8,886 bases of DNA from JBFIHF01 sp964411125. Lineage in GTDB: Bacteria > Myxococcota_A > Bradymonadia > Bradymonadales > Bradymonadaceae. A program made the translations under genes and the position numbers. The stretch is taken from assembly GCA_964411125.1 (NCBI GenBank), contig CAYPJU010000140.1:1-8886 (forward strand), read 5' to 3'. Shown here one piece after another: positions 1-6,761 of the stretch; the first letter of the stretch is position 1; every line of letters starts with the position of its first letter. The notes beneath the pieces are model-generated. The model made no database searches and was not told the DNA's origin. It saw only the letters and a program-made list of their open reading frames with translations.

Positions 1-2865
1 GCTCGCGCCGACGACCCGACCCTCGATTATCACACCATCACGACCCCGCACTTCTGGGTTCACTACCACGACGGACTCGAAGCGTTCGCGCACAAGACGG
101 CGAAGAGCGCCGAAGAGGCCCACGCGATCCTGTCGCCGCTCCTCGATTGGGCGCCGGGGCACCGCACTCACATCGTCTGTAACGACAAGGTCGATACCGC
201 CAACGGTTCGGCGACGGTCTTCGGGCGCAACCAGATCCTCATCTACGCGATGCCGCCCGAAGCCGACTCCGTCCTCGGTTTCAGTGACGATTGGATCCGC
301 GTCCTCGTCTTCCACGAGTACGTCCACATCCTGCACCTCGACACGATCCTCGGAATTCCGCCGCTCGTGAACTACTTCATCGGACAGCAATGGGCGCCGA
401 ACAACACGCTCCCGCGCTGGTACACGGAGGGGCTCGCGACGTTCTACGAGAGCTCGCGGACCCGCGGAGGGCGCGTGAACGGAGCGATCTTCCGCACCTA
501 CGTTCGCAACGACGTGCTTAGCGGCGACTTCTTCGACCTCAGTTCGACATCCAACCTGCCCGTCGCCTGGCCCGGCGGCAGCGTCGCCTATCTCTACGGA
601 TCGTTTTTCGTCGACTACATCACGAGGAAGCACGGCGAGGGGTTCTTCACCGAGTTCAACCATCGTTACGGCAAGCGGATCATGCCGTGGCAGATGAACG
701 GCATCGCGCGCGAAATCAGTGGCCAGACGTTCGAGGAGCTCTACGAGGAGTGGCACGCCTTCGAGGCGGGGAGGGCGGTCGCCGACATGATGAAGGTCCG
801 CATCGTCGGCGAGACCGAGGTCGAGCTCGTCACGGCGGGGATCGGCGGTGAGTCGGGGTTCGCGTTGCAACGCCCCCGCACGAACCAGATGTGGTTCTAC
901 CACAACGATCATCGGCGGGCCCCGCACTACGCGTACGTCTGGGAGGGCGGAGACGTCGAGCGCGTCCACGAGGTCGAGTCCGGCGCGTCGAAGGCCGACT
1001 TCACTCCCGACGGTGAGACCATCGTCTACGCCCAGTCTCGAACCCTGCGCGGGGCCTACCGATACCTCGACCTTCACGCCTACCACCTGCCGACCGGGCA
1101 GGTCCGCCGGCTGACCGAAGGAGAGCGCGCCCGGGAGCCGGCGATCTCCCCCGACGGCAAACGTATTGTCTACGTGCGCAACCGCGCGGGTACGATGGAG
1201 CTCGTGATGCGTCCCTTCCCCTCGCTGTCGAGCGGCGAACGCGTGCTCACGAGCGGGTTCGACCATCCCGCCGACAGCCCGGACCGGTGGCAGCAGATTT
1301 CGCTGCCCGACTTCTCGCCGGACGGTCGCCGCGTCGTCTTCAGCATGTGGCGGCAGGGGGACGGCACCCGCGACCTCTGGACTGTCGACGTCGAATCCGG
1401 CGAGCTCCGTCGCCTCACCGACGACCTCGCCTTCGACATCGATCCCCACTGGGCCGCCGACGGGCTCGTCTATTTCTCGTCCGACCGGACCGGCATCTTC
1501 AATGTCTTCACCATCGATCCCGACACGGGCGAGGTCCGACAGTTGTCGAACGTCGTGACGGGGCTCGTGCAGCCTCGGCGCAGCCATAACGGGCGGTGGA
1601 TCTACGCGACGGAGTACCGCACGGACGGCTTCGAGGTCGTCCGGTTTCGGGCGCCATCGACTCCCCCCGTCGCCGCGGAGAGTGGCCGTGAGGGGCTCGC
1701 CGAGATCGTGTACCCCGAAGTCGACGAGTCGGCGTTTCAGACGGGGGACTACACCCCGCAACGCTGGCTCGCCCCGCTCATCTTTCAGCCGCAGATTGGT
1801 GTCGTCACGAGCGGTGCGGGCTTTGGCGGAGCAGTGCAGAGCAACGATCCCGTAGGTCATCACAGTTGGGGGATCGCCGGTGGCTACACGGTGGGCCGCG
1901 AACTCACGGACCGCGGCGCGTCGGCGACGCTCAATTATCGATACGACCGCCTCCCGGTCGATCTGTCGGTCCTGGGGCTCGTCCGCAACTACCCGAGAAC
2001 CCAGGACTACTTCGCTGCGAGCGACTTCGTCCCCTTCATCGAGCAGCAGTATCTGGGGCGCGTTCGAGCGTCCTACTCCTTCCGCGAGCTGGTCGACACT
2101 CTATCGGTCTCTGCGAAGTACGAACTCAACTACACGGAGTTCGCGGAACGACCCATCGTCGAGCACGATCCCGCGGATCTCGAGCCGGCCGAGCCGGAGC
2201 AGGGCTGGTTCAACGAGTTCGGTCTGAGCCTCGCCTACTCGAACCGCGAGAGTTATCCGCAGACGATCTCGACCTCGTCGGGCTGGTCGGCGCAGGTCGG
2301 TGTCGACGTTCAAGACCCGGCGCTCGGGAGCGACTATCACGTCGTTTCGCTCTCGCACGACTTCGACATCGCGCTGCCGAATCCGTTCGCGACACGCCAT
2401 GCTCTCGGGTTGTCTGTGCGAGGAGCGGCGGACGTGTCGAACCGCGAGAGCCCCAGGTCGTACAGCGTCGGCGGTCATCGCCCGCAGGACGTTCTGACGA
2501 GCGTGGTGTTGCAGACCCCCCGCCGGGACCTGGTCGTGCGGGGCTTCGAACCACGACTCCTCACGGGAACGCGCTACGAGCGCCTCTCGGTCGACTACCG
2601 GTTTCCGCTGATCGATTTCGAGAGCGGTTTCTCGACGGTGCCGGTCTATTTTCGGCGGCTGAAGGGGGACGTATTCGTCGACAGCGGAACCGCGTTCGAC
2701 GGCTACCTGGGGGACGCCAAGATCCTGACGGGCGCCGGTGCGGAGCTCGTCCTCGAGACCCTGTTCGGGTACTACGCGTTCGGGACGCTGACACTCGGGG
2801 TGGCCCGCGGATTCGGGGAGCTCGGCCAGACTCAGGTCTACTTCCTGTTCGGCGGCGGGTTCTGA
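1..2865 (+). CDS. Outer-membrane metallopeptidase / PD40 propeller / beta-barrel fusion protein (5' end missing)
   Basis: The reading frame is open from base 1, so the start codon and signal peptide lie to the left; 954 residues are visible. Residues about 1-255 form a zinc-metallopeptidase-like domain: HEYVH at 105-109 (bases 313-327) is an HExxH site, and EGLATFYE starting at Glu143 (base 427) supplies the likely third zinc ligand, as in the gluzincin Peptidase_MA group. Residues about 285-545 contain five or six PD40/TolB-like blades, recognisable by SPDGK/SPDGR turns followed by IVY or VVF (near 335, 380, 437, 485 and 530). From about 590 the chain alternates aromatic and polar residues typical of outer-membrane strands and ends in VYFLFGGGF; a terminal Phe is the usual BAM recognition signal. 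The barrel resembles the Omp85/BamA surface-antigen class. The probable location is the outer membrane with peptidase and propeller soluble; which side they face is not shown. Substrate unknown. The gene converges on, and overlaps by 28 bp, the leftward operon. Confidence 0.93.
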   Translation, partial: ARADDPTLDYHTITTPHFWVHYHDGLEAFAHKTAKSAEEAHAILSPLLDWAPGHRTHIVCNDKVDTANGSATVFGRNQILIYAMPPEADSVLGFSDDWIRVLVFHEYVHILHLDTILGIPPLVNYFIGQQWAPNNTLPRWYTEGLATFYESSRTRGGRVNGAIFRTYVRNDVLSGDFFDLSSTSNLPVAWPGGSVAYLYGSFFVDYITRKHGEGFFTEFNHRYGKRIMPWQMNGIAREISGQTFEELYEEWHAFEAGRAVADMMKVRIVGETEVELVTAGIGGESGFALQRPRTNQMWFYHNDHRRAPHYAYVWEGGDVERVHEVESGASKADFTPDGETIVYAQSRTLRGAYRYLDLHAYHLPTGQVRRLTEGERAREPAISPDGKRIVYVRNRAGTMELVMRPFPSLSSGERVLTSGFDHPADSPDRWQQISLPDFSPDGRRVVFSMWRQGDGTRDLWTVDVESGELRRLTDDLAFDIDPHWAADGLVYFSSDRTGIFNVFTIDPDTGEVRQLSNVVTGLVQPRRSHNGRWIYATEYRTDGFEVVRFRAPSTPPVAAESGREGLAEIVYPEVDESAFQTGDYTPQRWLAPLIFQPQIGVVTSGAGFGGAVQSNDPVGHHSWGIAGGYTVGRELTDRGASATLNYRYDRLPVDLSVLGLVRNYPRTQDYFAASDFVPFIEQQYLGRVRASYSFRELVDTLSVSAKYELNYTEFAERPIVEHDPADLEPAEPEQGWFNEFGLSLAYSNRESYPQTISTSSGWSAQVGVDVQDPALGSDYHVVSLSHDFDIALPNPFATRHALGLSVRGAADVSNRESPRSYSVGGHRPQDVLTSVVLQTPRRDLVVRGFEPRLLTGTRYERLSVDYRFPLIDFESGFSTVPVYFRRLKGDVFVDSGTAFDGYLGDAKILTGAGAELVLETLFGYYAFGTLTLGVARGFGELGQTQVYFLFGGGF

Positions 2866-4178
2866 TCGGGCGCGGCGCCGTCCTCGGCCGGCGGCGCGCC
2901 GAGTCGCGGTGCGCGCGAGAAGAGACGCACCTTCCCCCCCTCGATCTCCCGCCATAGCGGGTCCGCCGCCAGCTCGTCGGCGAGAGCGTTCCACGACGGG
3001 GGCAACAGCGCGGTATCCACGTCGTATTGCTGAAAGACACCGCGCCACATCGCCCGCGGGTTGGTGCGAAGTTCGTCTTCCAGCGCGCGCATCGCCGAAT
3101 CCGACGGCGTCGACGCGTCGTCCCAGACGAGCGGGGTGGGGCGGGCGACGTCGAGCTCGAACACGATGTAGCTGCCGAGCTCCCGTGGCGCGAAGATGCG
3201 GGGCGTACTCCCCCAGGAATCGATGGTCTGGACCGCATCCACCGGGAGCGTGTCCGGGACGATTCCCCGCAGGGGGGCGCGGTCCCGTCGTCGATCGTCG
3301 ACGGCCTCCACGACGCTCGCGTGCCAGCTCATGATGGGCTGCATCAGCAGCATTGCCGCCACGGAGACCACGACGGTCAAAACGGCCGCAGCCCTCGGGA
3401 ACTCCGGTTCTCTGTCGTCGGCGACTGTCAGAATCCCGGCGATGCACCCGCACAGCATCGCGTACGCCGGGGCGAGCAGCGACCGGATCGCGACGGGTGC
3501 GCCGAAGACGGCCGTGCCCCAGGGGCTCGCGATCAGGAGCAGTCCGGACAGCAGGGCGACCAGCGCGAAGATGGGGGATCTCTCGCGGCGTCCCAAAATC
3601 ACCGCGGCGCCGGCGCAGAGCAGGAGGAAGAGGGGAGCGAGCCGCGCACCCGGGGCGAGGTTCACCCACGCGACCGTCAGCAGGCCGACCGCGGCGAGCC
3701 ACGGCCAGGGGCGGGTGCCGAATAGCACCGTCACGGCCACGAGCGACGTAGCCGCCGCCAGAGGGACGGCGAACATGTTCGGGCCCCAGTCGATCGTCGC
3801 GCCGACGCACGTCCCGAAGATCAGCGCGGGCACGAAAAAGCTCAGCTTGTTGCGATGGAGGAGGTTCGGCAGGCCGATCATGAGCGCGGTGACCCCGACG
3901 AGCATCGCCGCCAGGGTCATCACCGCCTGAAGCCCTCCGAGTGACCAAACCTCGTAGAGCCACACTTCGCCTAGCCAGCCGTGCACGTGGATCTCGGGGG
4001 GAGCCGGATGGCCGAAGACGAACGGGTTGGTGTCGGGAATCGCTCGGTTCGCCGCGATGATTCTGCCGATCGAAAGATGCCACCACCCCATGGGGTCATG
4101 CATCGATTGGAGGGTGACGAGCCACGACGACAGCGTCGCGACGAGGCCCAGAACAGCAAGGCGCGCCTTCGGGTTCAC
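2838..4178 (-). CDS. Polytopic membrane protein resembling GT-C glycosyltransferases
   Basis: 446 residues. I place the start at a GTG (4178-4176) that overlaps the permease stop as GTGA; the open frame continues further upstream, but that part only shadows the permease and lacks membrane character. The N-terminal half has about nine or ten membrane helices (roughly 7-24, 83-101, 112-127, 136-153, 158-175, 178-195, 202-217, 230-252, 264-280). Between helices 1 and 2 lies a loop with DPMGWWHLSIG (28-38), IPDTNPF (47-53) and HGWLGEVWLYE (66-76). This pattern (D-x-x-WWH, then IPxxxPF, then WLxEV) marks a widespread family of hypothetical membrane proteins often annotated as GT39/GT-C-like; in GT-C enzymes an acidic residue of the first extracytoplasmic loop is catalytic. 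Residues about 285-446 form a soluble, presumably periplasmic domain ending YDVDTALLPPSWNALAD...PLWREI...VRLFSR, also typical of that family. Sugar-lipid transfer is a guess from fold; the coding call is firm. Last gene of the operon; its Shine-Dalgarno is weak, so coupling to the permease is likely. Confidence 0.85.
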   Translation of the reverse strand: MNPKARLAVLGLVATLSSWLVTLQSMHDPMGWWHLSIGRIIAANRAIPDTNPFVFGHPAPPEIHVHGWLGEVWLYEVWSLGGLQAVMTLAAMLVGVTALMIGLPNLLHRNKLSFFVPALIFGTCVGATIDWGPNMFAVPLAAATSLVAVTVLFGTRPWPWLAAVGLLTVAWVNLAPGARLAPLFLLLCAGAAVILGRRERSPIFALVALLSGLLLIASPWGTAVFGAPVAIRSLLAPAYAMLCGCIAGILTVADDREPEFPRAAAVLTVVVSVAAMLLMQPIMSWHASVVEAVDDRRRDRAPLRGIVPDTLPVDAVQTIDSWGSTPRIFAPRELGSYIVFELDVARPTPLVWDDASTPSDSAMRALEDELRTNPRAMWRGVFQQYDVDTALLPPSWNALADELAADPLWREIEGGKVRLFSRAPRLGAPPAEDGAAPDQNPPPNRK

Positions 4179-5899
4179 ATTCGTGCTCGCAGGGAGTTGG
4201 CCCCCAGCTTGATGGTCCCGAGCCCCGCCGCGAAGGGGACCGCGATCGCGACGACGAAGCGGATGGAGTGCCACACGGTGAGCCCACCGTCGAACCCGTT
4301 CTTCCAGGCGAGTCCCACCTCCTGCGTGAAGCGGAACGCGAGCACGAGGACCGTGAGGACCACGAACATCCCGAGGATCATGTAGATCACGGCCCCGAAG
4401 CTGGAGGCGATCTTCGCCGCGTTCGGGTTGTGGAACTGCGGGTAGACCGCCCCGAGCCCGACCGCCATCGCGGCGACGCCGAGGGAGATGGCCAGGATGA
4501 TGATGCAGGCGAGCACCAGGAACGCGGGGTTCTGGAGCACGAGGAGGTTCGACGCGATGATCAGGAGCTGCCCGACGATGAGCACCGGCGCGACGCCTCC
4601 CAACCATTTTCCGACCAGGAATCGCTCGAGGCTCATCGGCGCCTGCAGGATGAGCCAGAAGCTGCGGCCCTCGACACTCACGGTCGGGAAGATGAAGCGG
4701 CCTCCCAGGGCGACGACGACGAACCCGCACGCCGCGAGGTTGAAGTAGTACAGGCCCGCGTCGCCCAACAGGCGCTGGTCGGCGGCGATCTCGAAGTATT
4801 TGTAGTTCACCAGGTAGATGACCATGATCGCGATGACGACCAGGATCTGCGACCACTGGCTGGCGTCGCGCAGAAAGATGCGCTGGTCCTTGCGGACGAG
4901 CTCGCGCAGCGAAGAGACGACCGTTTCGCCGTTCTTCTCGAGCCGAGCGAGTCGCTCTTCGAGCGTGCGGCGGGCGCTCGCCGACCTCTTCATCATCCAG
5001 TCGCGCATCGTCGTGATCATCGACTGGCCGTGTCGCCCCTCCTGGGCTTTGGAGAAGCCACGGTAGTAGAGGCCGCGATGCAGCCAGGCGGCGACGAAGT
5101 AGAAGGCGATCGGAGTACCGAAGAGGAGCCCGACGGACCACCAGTCGACCGAGGACCGCTGGTAGAGCAGCGGCACCACGATGTTCATGCACCAGTCCGA
5201 CGGGAGCCACGCGCTCGTCGGTGTCGCGAGCAGCCGGAGCATCTCACCGATCGACTCGAACGAGTCGGGGTTGAGGAGGCGCTCGGGCCGCAGGGAGCGG
5301 ATCATGATGAAGATCGCGGCGAACGCGGCGACCCCCATGAAGAGCATCGCATCGCGCGTGCGGTTCGCGGCCAGAATGTTCGTGATGAAGAGGGCGAGGA
5401 TCGAGGCGAACGCCGTGGGGATCGCCACGAACGGTACCAGGATCGCCATCAAGACGATGTAGTAGTCCAGAGTCGCGCCGACGCCGACGCCGGCGGCGAA
5501 GAAGATCGGAGCGCCGAAGAGGAAGACGACCCACGAAGACTGGGTGAGAGCCTCGATGAACCGCGCGGTGAAGAGCGAGTCCTTCGGGATCGGCTTCGTC
5601 ATGAGAAACTCGAGCTCGTCGGCGAGGTAGAAGGTCGAGAAGACCGTCACGACGTTCGAGAAGGCGAGCAGGCCGAAGAACACGAGGAACGTGATCGAGA
5701 GCAGCTTCTGCACGAGCAGCTCGCCGACCGGTTGGATCTTCAGCGCCTCGGCCACGACCCAGTTGCTGGAGCGGAAGAGCCCGATCCAGAAGATCGCGCT
5801 CAGCACCGCGAAGGCGGGGATGCGGTGCCTCCCTTCCTGGGTCGACCGCAGGCTCCCTTTGAGCATGCGGAATTTCACGCCGAGCAGCCGGTCGATCAT
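4175..5899 (-). CDS. ABC exporter permease, two half-permeases in one chain
   Basis: 574 residues, an inner-membrane ABC-2-like permease that would pair with the ATPase encoded just upstream. About 12 hydrophobic segments are visible (roughly 28-44, 66-88, 120-137, 143-173 possibly as two, 184-201, 251-272, 350-366, 382-404, 433-455, 458-483, 499-521, 545-563), split into two sets by a charged cytoplasmic linker at 280-350 rich in Arg, Lys and Glu. Each half carries a matching element after its second helix: EFLMTKPIPKDSLFTARFIEAL near 97-118 and FWLILQAPMSLERFLVGKWL near 414-433, the (F/L)-x-x-x-P-(I/M)-x-x-x-x-(F)-x-x-(R/K) pattern of exporter permeases. The second half opens with KDQRIFLRDASQWSQ (337-351), also characteristic of such proteins. 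The ATG overlaps the ATPase stop (ATGA) and is preceded by a good Shine-Dalgarno; the stop overlaps the next start (GTGA). This resembles the poorly characterised 'putative ABC exporter' permeases. The substrate cannot be read from the sequence. Confidence 0.92.
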   Translation of the reverse strand: MIDRLLGVKFRMLKGSLRSTQEGRHRIPAFAVLSAIFWIGLFRSSNWVVAEALKIQPVGELLVQKLLSITFLVFFGLLAFSNVVTVFSTFYLADELEFLMTKPIPKDSLFTARFIEALTQSSWVVFLFGAPIFFAAGVGVGATLDYYIVLMAILVPFVAIPTAFASILALFITNILAANRTRDAMLFMGVAAFAAIFIMIRSLRPERLLNPDSFESIGEMLRLLATPTSAWLPSDWCMNIVVPLLYQRSSVDWWSVGLLFGTPIAFYFVAAWLHRGLYYRGFSKAQEGRHGQSMITTMRDWMMKRSASARRTLEERLARLEKNGETVVSSLRELVRKDQRIFLRDASQWSQILVVIAIMVIYLVNYKYFEIAADQRLLGDAGLYYFNLAACGFVVVALGGRFIFPTVSVEGRSFWLILQAPMSLERFLVGKWLGGVAPVLIVGQLLIIASNLLVLQNPAFLVLACIIILAISLGVAAMAVGLGAVYPQFHNPNAAKIASSFGAVIYMILGMFVVLTVLVLAFRFTQEVGLAWKNGFDGGLTVWHSIRFVVAIAVPFAAGLGTIKLGANSLRARM

Positions 5900-6753
5900 G
5901 CGGCGTCTCCCCGCTGGTCGTCATCGGGGCCCATCGTGGAGGGGCCGCCGAGCCCGAAGCGGTCGGCGACCGCGTCGGCGCGCTCTTGCTGACTCTCCTC
6001 GGTGAGGCGGAGGAAGACCGATTCGAGCGATCCCTCCGATTCGCCCGATTCCATGCGTAGCTCGGCGAGGGTTCCGCGGGCGATGATCCGCCCGTGGTTG
6101 ATGATGGCGATCTGGTCACACACTTCTTCGGCGACCTCCAGCGTGTGCGTAGAGAGCAGGATCGTCATGCCGTCGCGCTCGGTGAGCGTGCGGAAGAGGG
6201 ATTTGATCAGCCGGTGTCCCTTGGGGTCGAGGCCGACCATCGGCTCGTCGACGACCAGGACCTTCGGCTCGGGGAGGAGCGCGCCGGAGAAGACGAGGCG
6301 CTGCTTCATGCCGTGCGAGAAGCTCTCGATGAGGGAGTCGGCCCATTCCGCGAGCTCGAACAGATCGAGCAGCTCGCGGATGCGGCGGGCCATCTTCGCC
6401 TGCGTCATGCCGTACAGGCCCCCGACGAAGTTCAGGTATTCGAACGCGGTCAGCTTGTCGTAGACGTAGGGTCGATCGGGGATGAAGCCGGTGATCGACT
6501 TGGCGACGACGGGGGAGCGGGCCATCGAATGGCCGTCGATGTCGATGCTTCCCGAGGTCGGCTGCAAGAGCCCGGTGATCATGCGAAGCGTAGTCGTCTT
6601 GCCCGCGCCGTTGGGCCCCAGCACCCCGAAGACCTGCCCGTACGGTACCCGCATGTCGATGTGGTCGACGGCGGTGAACGAGCCGTATTTCTTCGTCAGC
6701 TTGTCGAGCACGACGATCGCGTCGTTCGGTCCGCGGGCGTTCTGATCGCTCAT
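5896..6753 (-). CDS. ABC-2-type exporter ATP-binding protein
   Basis: 285 residues, the cytoplasmic ATPase that powers the adjoining permease. All nucleotide-binding motifs are present: Walker A GPNGAGKTT (46-54), the Q-loop region GFIPDRPYVYDKLTAFEYL (89-107) with Asp93 where Gln or Glu is commoner, ABC signature SFSHGMKQR (144-152), Walker B KVLVVDEP (164-171) with catalytic Glu170, D-loop GLDP (174-177) and switch His203 in STHTLEVAEE. After residue about 232 comes an acidic tail, a common extension in ABC-2-type ATPases. Asp in the Q-loop together with 'Y-x-KLT-x-x-E-Y-L' resembles the exporter subgroup related to EcsA. The start is the ATG 8 bp after the stop of the transglutaminase-like gene. 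A longer open frame upstream would only overlap that gene and adds nothing before the conserved core, which begins near residue 13. The Shine-Dalgarno is weak, so re-initiation by ribosomes from the upstream gene is plausible. Only one ATPase is encoded, so a homodimer with a two-half permease is expected. Confidence 0.97.
   Translation of the reverse strand: MSDQNARGPNDAIVVLDKLTKKYGSFTAVDHIDMRVPYGQVFGVLGPNGAGKTTTLRMITGLLQPTSGSIDIDGHSMARSPVVAKSITGFIPDRPYVYDKLTAFEYLNFVGGLYGMTQAKMARRIRELLDLFELAEWADSLIESFSHGMKQRLVFSGALLPEPKVLVVDEPMVGLDPKGHRLIKSLFRTLTERDGMTILLSTHTLEVAEEVCDQIAIINHGRIIARGTLAELRMESGESEGSLESVFLRLTEESQQERADAVADRFGLGGPSTMGPDDDQRGDAA
5907..5912 (-). promoter_or_regulatory. Shine-Dalgarno for the ABC permease, inside the ATPase gene
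   Basis: Minus-strand GGGGAG with a 7-base spacer before the permease ATG at 5899-5897. It lies within the last codons of the ATPase, so the ATGA junction combines an independent ribosome site with stop-start coupling. Confidence 0.7.
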
Positions 6754-6761
6754 GGTGGTAC

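Noticed and set aside
2883..2903. Possible terminator hairpin after the barrel gene (CTCGGC pairing with GCCGAG, 9-base loop)
   Set aside because: It has no T-run and lies in the coding sequence of the convergent gene, where GC-rich codons easily make such pairs.
2101..4086. Long leftward open frame rich in Arg, Pro and Ala overlapping two genes
   Set aside because: It crosses the barrel domain and the GT-C-like gene out of frame, has low-complexity Arg/Pro composition and no motif. It is an artefact of high GC.
4268..5992. Long rightward open frame opposite the permease, very rich in Asp, Glu, His and Arg
   Set aside because: This composition is what the antisense of hydrophobic GC-rich codons gives. 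The opposite strand holds an unmistakable 12-helix permease with Shine-Dalgarno and coupled junctions.
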